Shown here one piece after another: positions 1 through 8,320 of a DNA stretch of 64,000 nt. How positions within the stretch are numbered: the stretch's first letter is position 1; the number at the start of each line of letters is the position of its first letter. A program made the position numbers and the translations under genes. The notes beneath the pieces are model-generated. The model was not told where the DNA came from and did no database searches. It saw only the letters and a program-made list of their open reading frames with translations. Origin of the DNA: JANOSH01 sp031415695 (GTDB taxonomy: Bacteria; Actinomycetota; Acidimicrobiia; Acidimicrobiales; Ilumatobacteraceae); NCBI GenBank assembly GCA_031415695.1, contig JANOSH010000056.1, positions 1 through 64,000 of the forward strand. The letters run 5' to 3'.

Positions 1-330
1 CGCTTTTCCTGTTTCGTACGCGGTTCTGAACTTTGTTCGAAGGTCCATCACATGGATAACAACGAACGTGTCACCTTCCTCAATCCCGCCAACTTCGAAT
101 GCTCGTCCGGTTTCATCGTCGCCGAGGTACATCAAGAGGTATCCAGCGCCAGCCGGACGGTCGACGCATACAACCGCATACGCATGCTCTATCGCGAACA
201 CGGCTCGAGCCCGGCCTACCTTGTGCAGTCGTGCTGACTTGGTGAACCTCAGCTTCACCCAATGATTGTGCACGACATAAATAGGACTGTCAAGAGAAGC
301 AAACTCGCGTCGACGATCGCCATCGGACAT
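1..330 (-). CDS. Small hypothetical protein, C-terminus cut by window edge
   Basis: Open frame on the minus strand from ATG at 330 that runs off the left edge after 110 codons without a stop. It starts 11 bp after the coupling-protein stop, so the two are probably co-transcribed. The visible part is compact and mixed alpha/beta in look, with a closing stretch (VVIHVMDLRTKFR) that recalls the end of BrnT-type or other small toxin-like proteins, where a 'vIHAM.lR.k.r' pattern is common. That resemblance is by eye only. No signal peptide or membrane segment is seen. Function unknown; it could be an accessory protein of the mobile element. Confidence 0.55.
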   Translation of the reverse strand, partial: MSDGDRRREFASLDSPIYVVHNHWVKLRFTKSARLHKVGRARAVFAIEHAYAVVCVDRPAGAGYLLMYLGDDETGRAFEVGGIEEGDTFVVIHVMDLRTKFRTAYETGKA

Positions 331-341
331 GGTCTGATCGG

Positions 342-2102
342 TCAACTCTTTCTCCGTTGAGCCGGGGGCTGGGGAGTCAGCTGGAAGGGTGGGACGGTGC
401 CGTGGATGCAGAGCGCGGAGCTGGTTGGTTGTTGACGTAATACGTGGCCGGGGATGAGGGTAGAGGTTGTGGTTGATTCGGCCAGCGACCGCCTCGCACC
501 GCTACCACTCGCCGAGCCGAGGTCGCTGGTGAGTTGTCGGTTGACGATTTGTTCGTCGCCGACGAGGCGGTGAACGGTGTCGTAGGTGTCGGGGTCGCTG
601 ATACCGGAGTAGAAAATTTTGGTGCGGTGGTTAGCCAGGATCGTCCCGGCGTTCGTTTTGTACGCAGCGTTGATCTGGGCCACGGATTGCCAGATCGTGA
701 CGAGTTGCACGCCCATCCCGGCCAGTGTTGATACGAGCTCGGGCAGGTCTCGCAATGGTGTATTTCCAACCTCGTCGAGGACAACGAGGAGCGGCGGATC
801 GAGGGGTTGCCCGGTGCGTGAGACGTGCTCGGCGATTTGGTCGAACAGGTCGCTGAGCAACCCGCCGAGCGCGGGTGCGAGCCGGCGAGCGGCTCGTAAA
901 GGTGCGCTCAGATAGAGCGTGTTGTTACCGCTGGTGAGCCACTCGAGGTTGACGTCGGTGGTGTCCGATGTTCCGACAACGGTTGGCGACGTCCAAGGCC
1001 AGATAGCAGTTTGGGCGGTGCCGAAAATCCCGGACCGGGTTCGTTCCTCGAGGTTCCACACACCGCCGAGCGCTTCGGCAACGAGCGTGGCGTCGGCGGC
1101 GAGCATCAGGTTGTCGCTGAGCACCATGGGTAGGAGCAGTGTTTGTACTTCGCCCGGGTTGTTGGTTGTGGGGGCGTCTTGGGTGACGACCCAGCGTACG
1201 ACGTCACGCATTCCGAGCCCTGAGGTGGCGGCGACCCACAGGTAGCCCGACAGGATGATCTCGGCGGTGAGTTGCCAGAACACGGACCTTTCGACACCGT
1301 CATGCGGTGCGGAGTCGACCAACGCCCGGGCCGCAGCCTTCGCTCCATCTACTGTGCTGGCAGCGCGTAGCGGTGACCATGACGATCGGGGATGACCGGT
1401 GACGTCGGCGGGGTCGAACACTTTGCAATCACCCGCTTGGCGACGGTTGTTGATGGTGGCGTTCAGCATGTCGGTCTTTACCGATGACAGTACGGCTGGG
1501 CCGTCCCACACGAGTACCCCACCAATGGCCATTGTGGTTTTGCCGCATTGCGACGGGCCGACGGCCATCAGCGATCCTCGCACCGCCCGCCCAGCCGACC
1601 GTCGTGCCGACGGGGCGGGCTGGGTGGGTGATTCGGTTGCGACGAGTTGGCCGTGCGCGGTGCCGATCACGAACCGGCCTCGGGTCGGTCCGGCAACGAT
1701 CACCGGTTCGATGTCTTTGACGGTGGCCAAACGGGCTTCGGTCTTAACGCCGAGTCGTTCACGGTCGGCGAGCCCGAACCGGACCCGACCCCGTCGTGCC
1801 ATCACCACCAGGGCGGTAAGCCACGGTAGGAGGCAAAGGATCGTGGCCGGCCACATGATCCACGGGCCTGGCAGCCGCGAACGGGCGGGTTCGGGCCACG
1901 CCAACCGCGGGTCCGCCAGATGCCTCGCCATCTCGGTGATCACGCCGATCACTTTGGCCGGGCCGACCCCAAGATCAGCCCCAACTGTTCGGGCTGCGAG
2001 CCACCCGCCAAACCACACCGCAGCCAATATCGCGGCGACCGTGAAGATGACGGTAAGCCATAGGGCGTCGTCTGATTCGTTTCTACCAACGTCTCGTTTC
2101 AT
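342..2102 (-). CDS. VirD4/TraG-type conjugative coupling ATPase
   Basis: Protein of 586 aa that should link a relaxosome or DNA substrate to a type IV secretion channel at the inner membrane and power transfer by ATP hydrolysis. Two membrane segments lie near residues 14-37 and 80-101. The Walker A motif GPSQCGKTT is at about 182-190 and the Walker B run LLVVLDE at about 438-444. The segment after it (STLAGMGVQLVTIWQS, then an ANHRTKIFYSG stretch) is typical of TraG/TraD C-terminal motor domains. ATG at 2102 is chosen because the 19 codons upstream (an alternative start at 2159) precede the charged N-terminus and the first helix without adding a motif. It is the best-preserved conjugation gene in the remnant; the VirB4 partner near 6 kb is broken. 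Confidence 0.85.
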   Translation of the reverse strand: MKRDVGRNESDDALWLTVIFTVAAILAAVWFGGWLAARTVGADLGVGPAKVIGVITEMARHLADPRLAWPEPARSRLPGPWIMWPATILCLLPWLTALVVMARRGRVRFGLADRERLGVKTEARLATVKDIEPVIVAGPTRGRFVIGTAHGQLVATESPTQPAPSARRSAGRAVRGSLMAVGPSQCGKTTMAIGGVLVWDGPAVLSSVKTDMLNATINNRRQAGDCKVFDPADVTGHPRSSWSPLRAASTVDGAKAAARALVDSAPHDGVERSVFWQLTAEIILSGYLWVAATSGLGMRDVVRWVVTQDAPTTNNPGEVQTLLLPMVLSDNLMLAADATLVAEALGGVWNLEERTRSGIFGTAQTAIWPWTSPTVVGTSDTTDVNLEWLTSGNNTLYLSAPLRAARRLAPALGGLLSDLFDQIAEHVSRTGQPLDPPLLVVLDEVGNTPLRDLPELVSTLAGMGVQLVTIWQSVAQINAAYKTNAGTILANHRTKIFYSGISDPDTYDTVHRLVGDEQIVNRQLTSDLGSASGSGARRSLAESTTTSTLIPGHVLRQQPTSSALCIHGTVPPFQLTPQPPAQRRKS

Positions 2103-2243
2103 CACTATCGGTCTCGCATCGTCACTGGTCGTGACGGGACACGACGCCGTGCACGACACCAGCGAAAGAAACGCTCAGAAACGGTGTGGTACACGCCGTC
2201 GGGTACGCCGGGACGCACGACAACCGAATCGCACGGTCACACC

Positions 2244-2921
2244 ATGCGATTCACCGAGGTACTCGACAACGATTGGAACCATCGTCCACCAACCCGACAC
2301 CGACTCGGCCAATGGGCGGCGACCAACAACTCACTTGATCAGCCCGTGGCGACGATCTGTATAGCGGTCACGTCGTGGACACGTTCGACGAGCGACGCCG
2401 TGGTCCAACCGCTCATGGCTCTCGCCGCGGGTGGCGACGAGGATGCGTGTCGACTACTCGTGATCGCTCTGGCTCGACGACTGCTACCACTTGCGAACCG
2501 CCGCCAAAACAGTGGGTGTCAAGAAGCGTTCGACGATCTCGTCGGCTACCTCACCGAGGCAGTCATCAGCCCGCACCCGGCATGGACCCGAGCGTTCGCC
2601 GACCAACTGGTACGCACCGCCGAGCGACGCTGGTTAGCTGCCCGCCAGACCCGTGAACTGGTTCACGATCCCGACCAGCTCACCCGTACGTGCGGCATCA
2701 TCGATCACAGCTTTACGCTCGTCGAGCAACGCCTCGATGTCATCAACAGCCTCAACCAGCTACAGCGATCAGGGGTTCTCAGTCCGGTTGTAGCGGTCAC
2801 CCTCGCACGAGTCGCGATCAACGACGAACAATTCGCCGCCATCGAACGCGAACGCCCGTGTAGCCCTGCCGCCGCCAAGAAAGCCCGCCAACGAGAACTA
2901 GCGACAGTCCGTGGCCGCTAA
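2244..2921 (+). CDS. Conserved plasmid/ICE-type hypothetical protein, weakly sigma-like
   Basis: Reads divergently from the coupling-protein gene. ATG at 2244 gives 225 aa; an in-frame start at 2184 would add 20 residues. The centre (PLMALAAGGDEDACRLLVIA, then LARRLLPLA) is helical and resembles region 2 of sigma-70-like proteins often seen on actinobacterial mobile elements. The C-terminus (LSPVVAVTLARVAIND, then SPAAAKKARQREL) looks like a degenerate helix-turn-helix tail. I would not call it an active sigma factor. No membrane segment. It could be a regulator of the element. Confidence 0.55.
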   Translation: MRFTEVLDNDWNHRPPTRHRLGQWAATNNSLDQPVATICIAVTSWTRSTSDAVVQPLMALAAGGDEDACRLLVIALARRLLPLANRRQNSGCQEAFDDLVGYLTEAVISPHPAWTRAFADQLVRTAERRWLAARQTRELVHDPDQLTRTCGIIDHSFTLVEQRLDVINSLNQLQRSGVLSPVVAVTLARVAINDEQFAAIERERPCSPAAAKKARQRELATVRGR

Positions 2922-2940
2922 CGTGTCGATGCCTCGGAAG

Positions 2941-3678
2941 TCAACCTCGAGACTTCGCCTTGTCATGCTGCATCTTCCCGAGCAGTTTTCCAAGTTCGGT
3001 CAGAAAGTCGTCGACGCCTACTTCCATGTTGCTCTTCCGGCCCTCAACGTCGTAGAGGATGCCGTCAGTTCCGACTGTGAACGACCACGCTTGGCCCCAA
3101 TCATGCTGGCCTTGATACTGGGCAATACGCCAACCGTCGACGGTGCCAGTTGCAGTCTTGATCTGAGATGGTAGTGAGCCCGTGCGGATTGCCTCGGTAG
3201 CGAACGTGGCGGCCAGCTCCCTCATGCTGGACGTACGTGATTCAGCTTCCGCATCGGTGGTTACCTTGGCCGCGTACTCTCGTGCCGATGTCGCTTCAAG
3301 GCTGGCTCTGTGGGAAGCAGCGACCTTGAGGAGTTCTACTGACGTGCGGGCCTGAACCTTCGACGCGGTTTGTTGCTCGGGCAACTTCATTTCGCCCGTA
3401 ATTTCCGCGCCTGAGAACGCTTTGCCGTTGAAGCCTGTTGCCTTGGACAGGTCGAGCGATTCGAGCGTTGCGTTGTGAAATGTCGTTTGGTACAAGTTGG
3501 AACCGTGGAAGGTGCAGTTCTTGAGCTCAGCATTGTAAAACTCTGTCCAAGCGAGGTTCACATTGTCGAAGCGCCACTCGTCAGCAACGAGTCCGCCTAG
3601 GAATAGCCGGGACAGGTCGACGTGAAGTTCCTCGGGCCGCTTGGTGCCAAGTAGTTCCTTGAGAGCTGTTTGCACCAC
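2941..3678 (-). CDS. C-terminal half of a frameshifted pentapeptide-repeat protein
   Basis: A 245-aa frame beginning at GTG 3678. Residues about 20-75 carry pentapeptide-like A(D/N)LXX units (FDNVNLAWTEFYNAELKNC and following), which fold as a right-handed beta helix. The remainder is helical and acidic. The frame is open upstream of the GTG to about 3790, with plausible coding sequence (DPTEAADPGP), and the preceding minus-strand gene (3755-4258) supplies the membrane-anchored N-terminal half usually found in the same polypeptide. The two frames overlap around 3755-3790. I therefore read this as the second half of one gene split by a frameshift, not a stand-alone gene. Function of the family is unclear. 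Confidence 0.65.
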   Translation of the reverse strand: MVQTALKELLGTKRPEELHVDLSRLFLGGLVADEWRFDNVNLAWTEFYNAELKNCTFHGSNLYQTTFHNATLESLDLSKATGFNGKAFSGAEITGEMKLPEQQTASKVQARTSVELLKVAASHRASLEATSAREYAAKVTTDAEAESRTSSMRELAATFATEAIRTGSLPSQIKTATGTVDGWRIAQYQGQHDWGQAWSFTVGTDGILYDVEGRKSNMEVGVDDFLTELGKLLGKMQHDKAKSRG

Positions 3679-3754
3679 CGCTGGGACGGGGCCGGGATCG
3701 GCAGCCTCGGTAGGATCACGGTCATGGCCACAATGATCCGCCTGCTCGATTGCG

Positions 3755-4258
3755 TCACTGCCTAGCCTGGAAGTTGATCTGGGTTCGGCGCCTCACGAAC
3801 TCGGTAAGGACACCTATGGCTTGCGGTCCACGACTCGGTGACTCCTCGATCGTCCAGCTGAGGAGGTAGATCCCGCCGAGTACCTCGTAGCTACTTGTCG
3901 AGTCGAGCATTCTCACGGCTTCACCGAATTTCTCGGTCTCCTGTTTGCTCACCCCGAGAAGGTGCTCACGATTCGATAGCTCCATGCGCGCCCATGCGAA
4001 AATTGCACCAAAGATAACGCCGAGGCCGGCAGCCAGCTTCAACCACGTGTCCCTCACGTTATGTTCGGCGGCGGAAACCATTTCCGCCGGCGTTGAAGCG
4101 CCGACTCGGGTCGGTCCCACCCGAGGGGCACCGAAAACACCCCACACGGCGACCAAAATTGTAACGACGATACCGACAAAGACCAGTATGTCGACGTGTT
4201 CAAACACCCAGGTTTTGGCTTTGGTGTGCCCAGTCTTGTTTCCGTTTGTCACGGCCAT
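3755..4258 (-). CDS. N-terminal membrane half of the frameshifted pentapeptide-repeat protein
   Basis: Frame of 167 aa starting at ATG 4258. Two membrane helices are visible near residues 24-43 and 71-90, followed by the segment EKFGEAVRMLDSTSSYEVLG and then GIYLLSWTIEESPS. In many bacterial membrane-bound pentapeptide proteins a similar 'ErFteAi..Lgs..yevrlGgiyaLe' block joins the membrane domain to the repeats. Here the frame stops at 3755, just where the repeat-bearing frame (2941-3678, extended) is open. It lies divergently upstream of the toxin-antitoxin operon. Either a pseudogene, an assembly error or a recoded gene. Confidence 0.65.
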   Translation of the reverse strand: MAVTNGNKTGHTKAKTWVFEHVDILVFVGIVVTILVAVWGVFGAPRVGPTRVGASTPAEMVSAAEHNVRDTWLKLAAGLGVIFGAIFAWARMELSNREHLLGVSKQETEKFGEAVRMLDSTSSYEVLGGIYLLSWTIEESPSRGPQAIGVLTEFVRRRTQINFQARQ

Positions 4259-4315
4259 CTGGCGAATCGTATCGAGTGCACCCTGCTGATTCGGGCTATG
4301 TCGCCAACCTGCCAG

Positions 4316-4351
4316 TTGATAAGTGCACTGATATCAGTTAGACTTATTTCC
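4316..4351 (+). promoter_or_regulatory. Promoter and operator of the toxin-antitoxin operon, leaderless
   Basis: A -35 box TTGATA (4316-4321), a 17-bp spacer and a -10 box TAGACT (4339-4344) sit seven bases before the GTG start at 4352, so transcription should begin at or next to the start codon. No ribosome-binding site is seen. The spacer holds a perfect 12-bp palindrome, ACTGATATCAGT (4327-4338), well placed for repression by the antitoxin. Confidence 0.65.
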
Positions 4352-4720
4352 GTGTGGGATGTGGAGTACACCGATGAGTTCGGGTCGTGGTACGACGCAC
4401 TTACCGAGGAAGACCAAGATGCGATTATCAGCCGAGTTACTCTGCTCGAAGACCATGGCCCTGGGCTCGGTCGGCCAAGCGTCGACAACATTCACCAATC
4501 CCGTCACGCCAACATGAAGGAACTACGCGCCGAACGTGCCATGCGAGTGCTGTTCGCATTTGATCCGAGGAGAACCGCGATCCTGCTCGTTGGCGGCCAC
4601 AAAGGCAATGCCGATGCCGCTTCACCGAAATGGAACGCTTGGTACGACCGCTACGTACCGATCGCCGATGACCTCCTCGACGCCCACCTCACCGAACTCC
4701 GCACTGAAGGACTGACCTGA
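4352..4720 (+). CDS. HigB/RelE-type toxin (Gp49-like)
   Basis: Predicted 122-aa toxin of the RelE superfamily, HigB (phage Gp49-like) branch; family members cleave mRNA on the ribosome. Seen: an N-terminal EYTDEFGSWYDALTEEDQDA segment, a G..LGRPSVD turn, the core strand pair MKELRAERAMRVLFAFDPRR and ILLVGGHKG, and a C-terminal helix with WYDRYVPIADDLL. GTG at 4352 is chosen because it follows a consensus promoter at leaderless spacing and matches the family's start; an upstream extension to 4196 would be antisense to the neighbouring gene. The stop overlaps the antitoxin ATG by one base (TGATG), the usual toxin-first order of higBA. Confidence 0.85.
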   Translation: MWDVEYTDEFGSWYDALTEEDQDAIISRVTLLEDHGPGLGRPSVDNIHQSRHANMKELRAERAMRVLFAFDPRRTAILLVGGHKGNADAASPKWNAWYDRYVPIADDLLDAHLTELRTEGLT

Positions 4721-5040
4721 TGCCATCAACCAAGAAGTTCAGCACCCTCAAAGATCGAGCGATGGCCGACCCCGCTCGGGTCGCCCGAATCGCCGAGGGA
4801 ACCACCGCAGCCCTGCGTGACCATGTCGAGTATCAGCTCGGTGAACTTCGTCAAGCACTTGGTCTCACCCAGTCCGAACTTGCTGGGCTCATCGGCAAAT
4901 CGCAATCCGCCGTCTCTCAGATCGAGTCCGGCGAAATCGGCCTGTCCCTCGAACTGCTCCGCTCGATCGTTACCCAACTCGGCGGGCAACTCGAACTGAC
5001 CGCCATTTTCAACAACCGCAGAGTCCTACTCGACGCGTAG
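4720..5040 (+). CDS. HigA-type antitoxin, XRE-family helix-turn-helix
   Basis: A 106-aa XRE-type DNA-binding protein translationally coupled to the toxin before it. The helix-turn-helix is clear at about residues 47-85: LRQALGLTQSELAGLIGKSQ, then SAVSQIESGE. The tail LGGQLELTAIF is typical of antitoxins paired with Gp49-like toxins. It should bind and neutralise the toxin and repress the operon, most likely at the 12-bp palindrome in the promoter. Both proteins are full length, so the module may be active although the surrounding element is decayed. Confidence 0.88.
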   Translation: MPSTKKFSTLKDRAMADPARVARIAEGTTAALRDHVEYQLGELRQALGLTQSELAGLIGKSQSAVSQIESGEIGLSLELLRSIVTQLGGQLELTAIFNNRRVLLDA

Positions 5041-5163
5041 CAGCGCCTTCGGGACCAACTCGAACTCGCGACAGCGCGCGGGGTAATCGTGTGTAGGGGC
5101 AAAGCGTAGTTGGATGAAGTTTCGGAGGTCACCGTTGCGCAAGGGCGCGGTAAAGTTGATTCC

Positions 5164-5343
5164 GTGGAACGGAAGGTTTGGACTGCGTCGGAATTAGCTG
5201 CCATGACACCCGCCGAGCAAGACGCGATCTTCCAGGCAAGCATCGTGCGCGACCTCAGCCACATCCGACCCGAATTCCTCGCCCGCGTCAAGCGCCGAGC
5301 CATCGAACATGTTGATGCCGTGCACGAGCCCAAGTCTTTGTGA
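5164..5343 (+). CDS. Small hypothetical protein, antitoxin-like size
   Basis: 59 aa from GTG at 5164; an upstream in-frame start at 5110 would give 77 aa. I recognise only a loose actinobacterial pattern (VWTASELAAMTPAEQDAIF, then IVRDLSHIRPEFLARV), seen in short proteins near toxin-like genes. The bases before the GTG (TAAAGT, seven bases, GTG) mimic the leaderless layout of the toxin operon 0.8 kb upstream, though no good -35 box is present. The downstream frame overlaps its last four bases, suggesting a pair. Function unknown. Confidence 0.5.
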   Translation: MERKVWTASELAAMTPAEQDAIFQASIVRDLSHIRPEFLARVKRRAIEHVDAVHEPKSL

Positions 5344-5765
5344 ACGACAGTCAGCGCCGCGTTCGAGCGACGCGGGTCGTGACTCGCGCCATTCACGCGG
5401 TTCGAGCCTCCGAGTTCGCCGGTTGCGAGTGTGCGATCCGTGGCGGCTTCCCGCCAGCGGAACTGGACGGACCTCGCAGCTTCGGGCATTCTCTTTTCGT
5501 GGGTGAGTATCGGCTGCAACATCGTCACCGGCGTCGGCTTGTAAAGCGAGACGACTTCATGACCGAGATGGAGGCAACAAGGGCGCTACGGATCGATGGC
5601 ATCGTCTGGCGAACGATGCGTGGAATCCTTATTGCCGCGATCCTCGATGACGGCACACTCGGCGTCACCCGCTCGTCGGTCGAGGCGGAGCAACACTGGC
5701 AACAGAGCGCGACTCGATGGATGCGCGTTCGCCGAGCGATCGGTGGACTCACCCAATGGATCTGA
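5340..5765 (+). CDS. Hypothetical protein, doubtful
   Basis: A 141-aa frame starting at GTG inside the stop region of the gene before it (4-base overlap). The protein is rich in Arg, has no recognisable motif and no membrane segment, and could be a degraded or shifted toxin partner of the 59-aa protein. The other five frames here look no better. Coding status is uncertain; the overlap is the main argument for it. Confidence 0.25.
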   Translation: MNDSQRRVRATRVVTRAIHAVRASEFAGCECAIRGGFPPAELDGPRSFGHSLFVGEYRLQHRHRRRLVKRDDFMTEMEATRALRIDGIVWRTMRGILIAAILDDGTLGVTRSSVEAEQHWQQSATRWMRVRRAIGGLTQWI

Positions 5766-5958
5766 TGCACACACCCCAGCCGGAGTTCACCTCCGACGGC
5801 TCGACCCCACTTTCGTCACTGACAGAAAGAACGAACGGGTGTCACCGCCATTGCTACTCGATTTGAGCTCTCCCCAACGCCTAGTCGCGCTGTGAACTGA
5901 CCGCATCGCGCCCTATATGCCCCAGACGATCGCCGCTGCCGGCCCGCTCGTTAGACGC

Positions 5959-6540
5959 TCAGCCGTGCCGATAGCCGGTGAAGGCACGCCCGATCGAAGC
6001 CGAACCGACTACCGCCTTCTCATAGCCGTGGGAACGGTCGTACCTGCGTTCTCTGTCATAGCGCAGTTGGCTGACGACGGTGTCGTTGAACTCATCCAAC
6101 TCGACATTGACACCGAGACGTTCACCGACGAGACCTAACCCGCCAGGACAGCCAGCCAAGCGGTCGGTTTGGCTGGCGAGGTCGCTGGGACGGTGGCAGA
6201 TATCGATGTTGGCTTCGCCGTATTGGCGTCCGAGTTTGCGTCGTTCTTGGGCGAACTCGACCGTCTCGATCCTCTTGTATTGGTAGTAGGCCTCGTCGTT
6301 GATGTTGACCCGTTGCCGGCCAGCGGCTTTGGTGCGTTGCTGCCTCGCCCATGTGTTGGCGGCGACCATGACGAGGGGCATGGCGGCGTCGTTGCCGACC
6401 CCGCCTGACAGGTCGATGACAACCCCAAGCCCAGCCCAGTCGACGGTCACGGTTGACAGCCCGTCGAACATGCCTCGTAGCGGCGCGGTGCACATCTCGT
6501 CGAGCGCGAACCGTACGTGTTCGCCGTCGCGTACTACTTC
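5959..6540 (-). pseudogene. Remnant of VirB4-type conjugation ATPase (C-terminal part)
   Basis: The minus strand keeps the C-terminal motor region of a VirB4-like ATPase: LRGMFDGLSTVTVDW, GLGVVIDLSGGV, a Walker B-like NINDEAYYQYKR, and RRKLGRQYGEANIDICHRPS followed by DLASQTD. In intact homologues these follow a Walker A domain and the protein exceeds 500 aa; nothing before the GMFDG block is present. Instead the frame runs straight into integrase-derived sequence at about 6530-6600, so a deletion has joined two genes. After SDLASQTD the family pattern is lost, so the C-terminus is also altered. Not functional. Confidence 0.7.
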
Positions 6541-6891
6541 GGTTTCGGTGCGTTCAGCCGCCGCGCATAACGACACGGTCGCCGCAGCGAGACGCAAGAA
6601 CACCCCGAAATCTTGATCGGCGAGTTCAAGCGCGAGAACGATGTTGGACGCGTCAGGCAGATGGATCTCAACCCGGTGAACCGTGGGTGGCCGTGCGTCA
6701 CGAGCGACGTTGTGATGTGCTTACCGAGAGCCGAGCGATACGACTGAGTGGTTCCGGGCGAGCCCTCGTGCTGATCGAAGTAAGCCGTCAACAGCCCGTG
6801 AACGTCATCTTGGTCGGCGCCAATTTGCGTCGCCGACCGGTCTGAGGATTGTCCTGCTCGGTCACCAGTCGGGACAGCGCCGTTTCCTGCT
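6541..6891 (-). pseudogene. Remnant of a tyrosine site-specific integrase
   Basis: Pieces of a phage/ICE-type tyrosine recombinase lie in different frames. First comes an N-terminal piece (ALSRLVTEQDNPQTGRRRK). In another frame the core-binding domain reads LLTAYFDQHEGSPGTTQSYR then SALGKHI. In a third frame the start of the catalytic domain reads ADQDFGVFLRLAAATVSLC, matching the family's 'DP.favFLRLAa.TGaRrGELC'. The catalytic Arg/His/Tyr residues are absent. At least two frameshifts and an internal deletion are needed to explain it. It lies 13 bp from the 3' end of tRNA-Arg, where such an integrase would be expected. Confidence 0.7.
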
Positions 6892-6903
6892 CGACCTATC
6901 TAG

Positions 6904-6976
6904 CGCGCTCGGAGAGACTCGAACTCCCAACCGTCTGATCCGAAGTCAGATGCTCTATCCATTGAGCTACGAACGC
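6904..6976 (-). tRNA. tRNA-Arg (anticodon UCG)
   Basis: A 73-nt cloverleaf on the minus strand. The acceptor stem pairs GCGTTCG with CGAGCGC (one G-U), the D stem is GCTC/GAGC, the anticodon stem TCTGA/TCAGA holds the loop CTTCGGA (anticodon TCG), and the T arm reads GGGAG TTCGAGT CTCTC. The discriminator base is G and CCA is not encoded. Its 3' end faces the decayed element, fitting a tRNA 3'-end attachment site. Confidence 0.93.
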
Positions 6977-7049
6977 AATACGTCTACGTTACTCGGCCCG
7001 CGAGTTATTCGCACAGGGGTTTCCTGAACCCATCGGTAAGACTGGCACC

Positions 7050-8288
7050 GTGTCATTTCTGAAATCCCCCGTGCTCAAAGACTCGGGCGTGCGGCGCTAT
7101 CTGTTCGCTACCTTCACCAGTTCGGTCTGTTGGATGATGTTGGCCACGGCTCTCGGCAAGCATGTATACGACGTCACTGGCCGCGAGCTCGACCTTGGCC
7201 TGATTGGATTGGCCGAATTCCTGCCGTCGTTCATCTTGGTGCTGGTCACAGGCTCGGTGGCCGATCGATTCGATCGTCGCAAGGTCATGGCCATTGCCCT
7301 GCTGGCCGAAGTATTTACCGCCATCGGCCTTGCCATCTACGCAGCGTCCGACCCGACTGCACTATGGCCCTTCATGTTGCTTGCCGCTGCGTTCGGTACG
7401 GCTCGGGCGTTCGTCGCCCCGGCGTCGCGGTCCATGCCTGGCAGCATCGTCGACGAGCACGAGCTTCCACAGCTCATAGCGCTCAGCTCGTTGTCCTGGC
7501 AGGCCGCCACCATCTTTGGTCCGGTGCTCGGCGGCTTTCTATACTTGATCTCGCCGGTCGTCCCGTACACCACGGCCGCGGTCTTGATGTTCATCTCGGC
7601 GATGCTTGCGCTGACGCTCACGGTTCGCCGCCAACCCGAACGGACCGACAGACCCACGTTGTCTACAGCGCTTGAAGGCCTACACTTCGTGCGACGAACC
7701 CCCATCCTTCTCGGTGGCATTGCCCTCGACCTGTTCGCCGTGCTGTTCGGGGGAGCGGTGGCCCTTCTACCGGCTATCACCACCGATCGCCTTGGCCTCA
7801 ATTCGGGTGGGCTCGGTCTGCTTCGCGCCGCCGGAGGTGCTGGCGCAGTGCTCACCGGCGTCGTCTTGGCGGCTCGTCCGCTCCGTAACACCATCGGGCG
7901 CATCCTGCTCATTTCGGTGGCGGTGTTCGGCGTCGCCACCATTGGTCTTGGTCTCACCAAATCGTGGTTGGTCGCGGCTATCTGCCTGTTCATCCTGCAG
8001 GGTGCCGACATGGTGAGTGTGTTTATTCGTGGCACGCTCGTCCCTTTGGCCACGCCGGAAAATATGCGAGGCCGTGTTACTGCGGTCGAGCAGGTCTTCA
8101 TCGGCGCGTCCAACGAACTCGGCGCTTTCGAGTCGGGTGTTGCCGCCAACTCACTAGGGCTGGTCCCGGCTGTGGTCCTCGGCGGTGTCGCCACGGTCGC
8201 CATTGTCGGTATCTGGTGGGTGGCATTCCCGGCGTTGCGAGATGTCGACACGTTCGACGAATTACTTCCGGCAACAGCCTCGGGTTGA
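7050..8288 (+). CDS. MFS exporter, MFS_3/EntS-like
   Basis: 412-aa inner-membrane transporter of the major facilitator superfamily, probably a proton-driven drug or metabolite exporter. About ten to twelve hydrophobic helices are visible. The loop between helices 2 and 3 has the family motif GSVADRFDRRKV, and the layout (YLFATFTSSVCWMM at the N-terminus, GTARAFVAPASRS after helix 4) fits the EntS/MFS_3 branch. GTG at 7050 starts the protein 13 codons before the first helix. The gene is the first one to the right of the tRNA and is not part of the mobile remnant. Substrate unknown. Confidence 0.85.
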   Translation: MSFLKSPVLKDSGVRRYLFATFTSSVCWMMLATALGKHVYDVTGRELDLGLIGLAEFLPSFILVLVTGSVADRFDRRKVMAIALLAEVFTAIGLAIYAASDPTALWPFMLLAAAFGTARAFVAPASRSMPGSIVDEHELPQLIALSSLSWQAATIFGPVLGGFLYLISPVVPYTTAAVLMFISAMLALTLTVRRQPERTDRPTLSTALEGLHFVRRTPILLGGIALDLFAVLFGGAVALLPAITTDRLGLNSGGLGLLRAAGGAGAVLTGVVLAARPLRNTIGRILLISVAVFGVATIGLGLTKSWLVAAICLFILQGADMVSVFIRGTLVPLATPENMRGRVTAVEQVFIGASNELGAFESGVAANSLGLVPAVVLGGVATVAIVGIWWVAFPALRDVDTFDELLPATASG

Positions 8289-8320
8289 CGAGTCGCTCCA
8301 AAACCGTGAGGCTCACATCT

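Noticed and set aside
1399..2364. 321-codon plus-strand frame at the start of the coupling gene
   Set aside because: Antisense to the VirD4-like ATPase with intact Walker motifs; composition is Ser/Thr/Arg-rich without domains.
5917..6138. 73-codon plus-strand frame in the element remnant
   Set aside because: No motif and mostly antisense to the VirB4 remnant.
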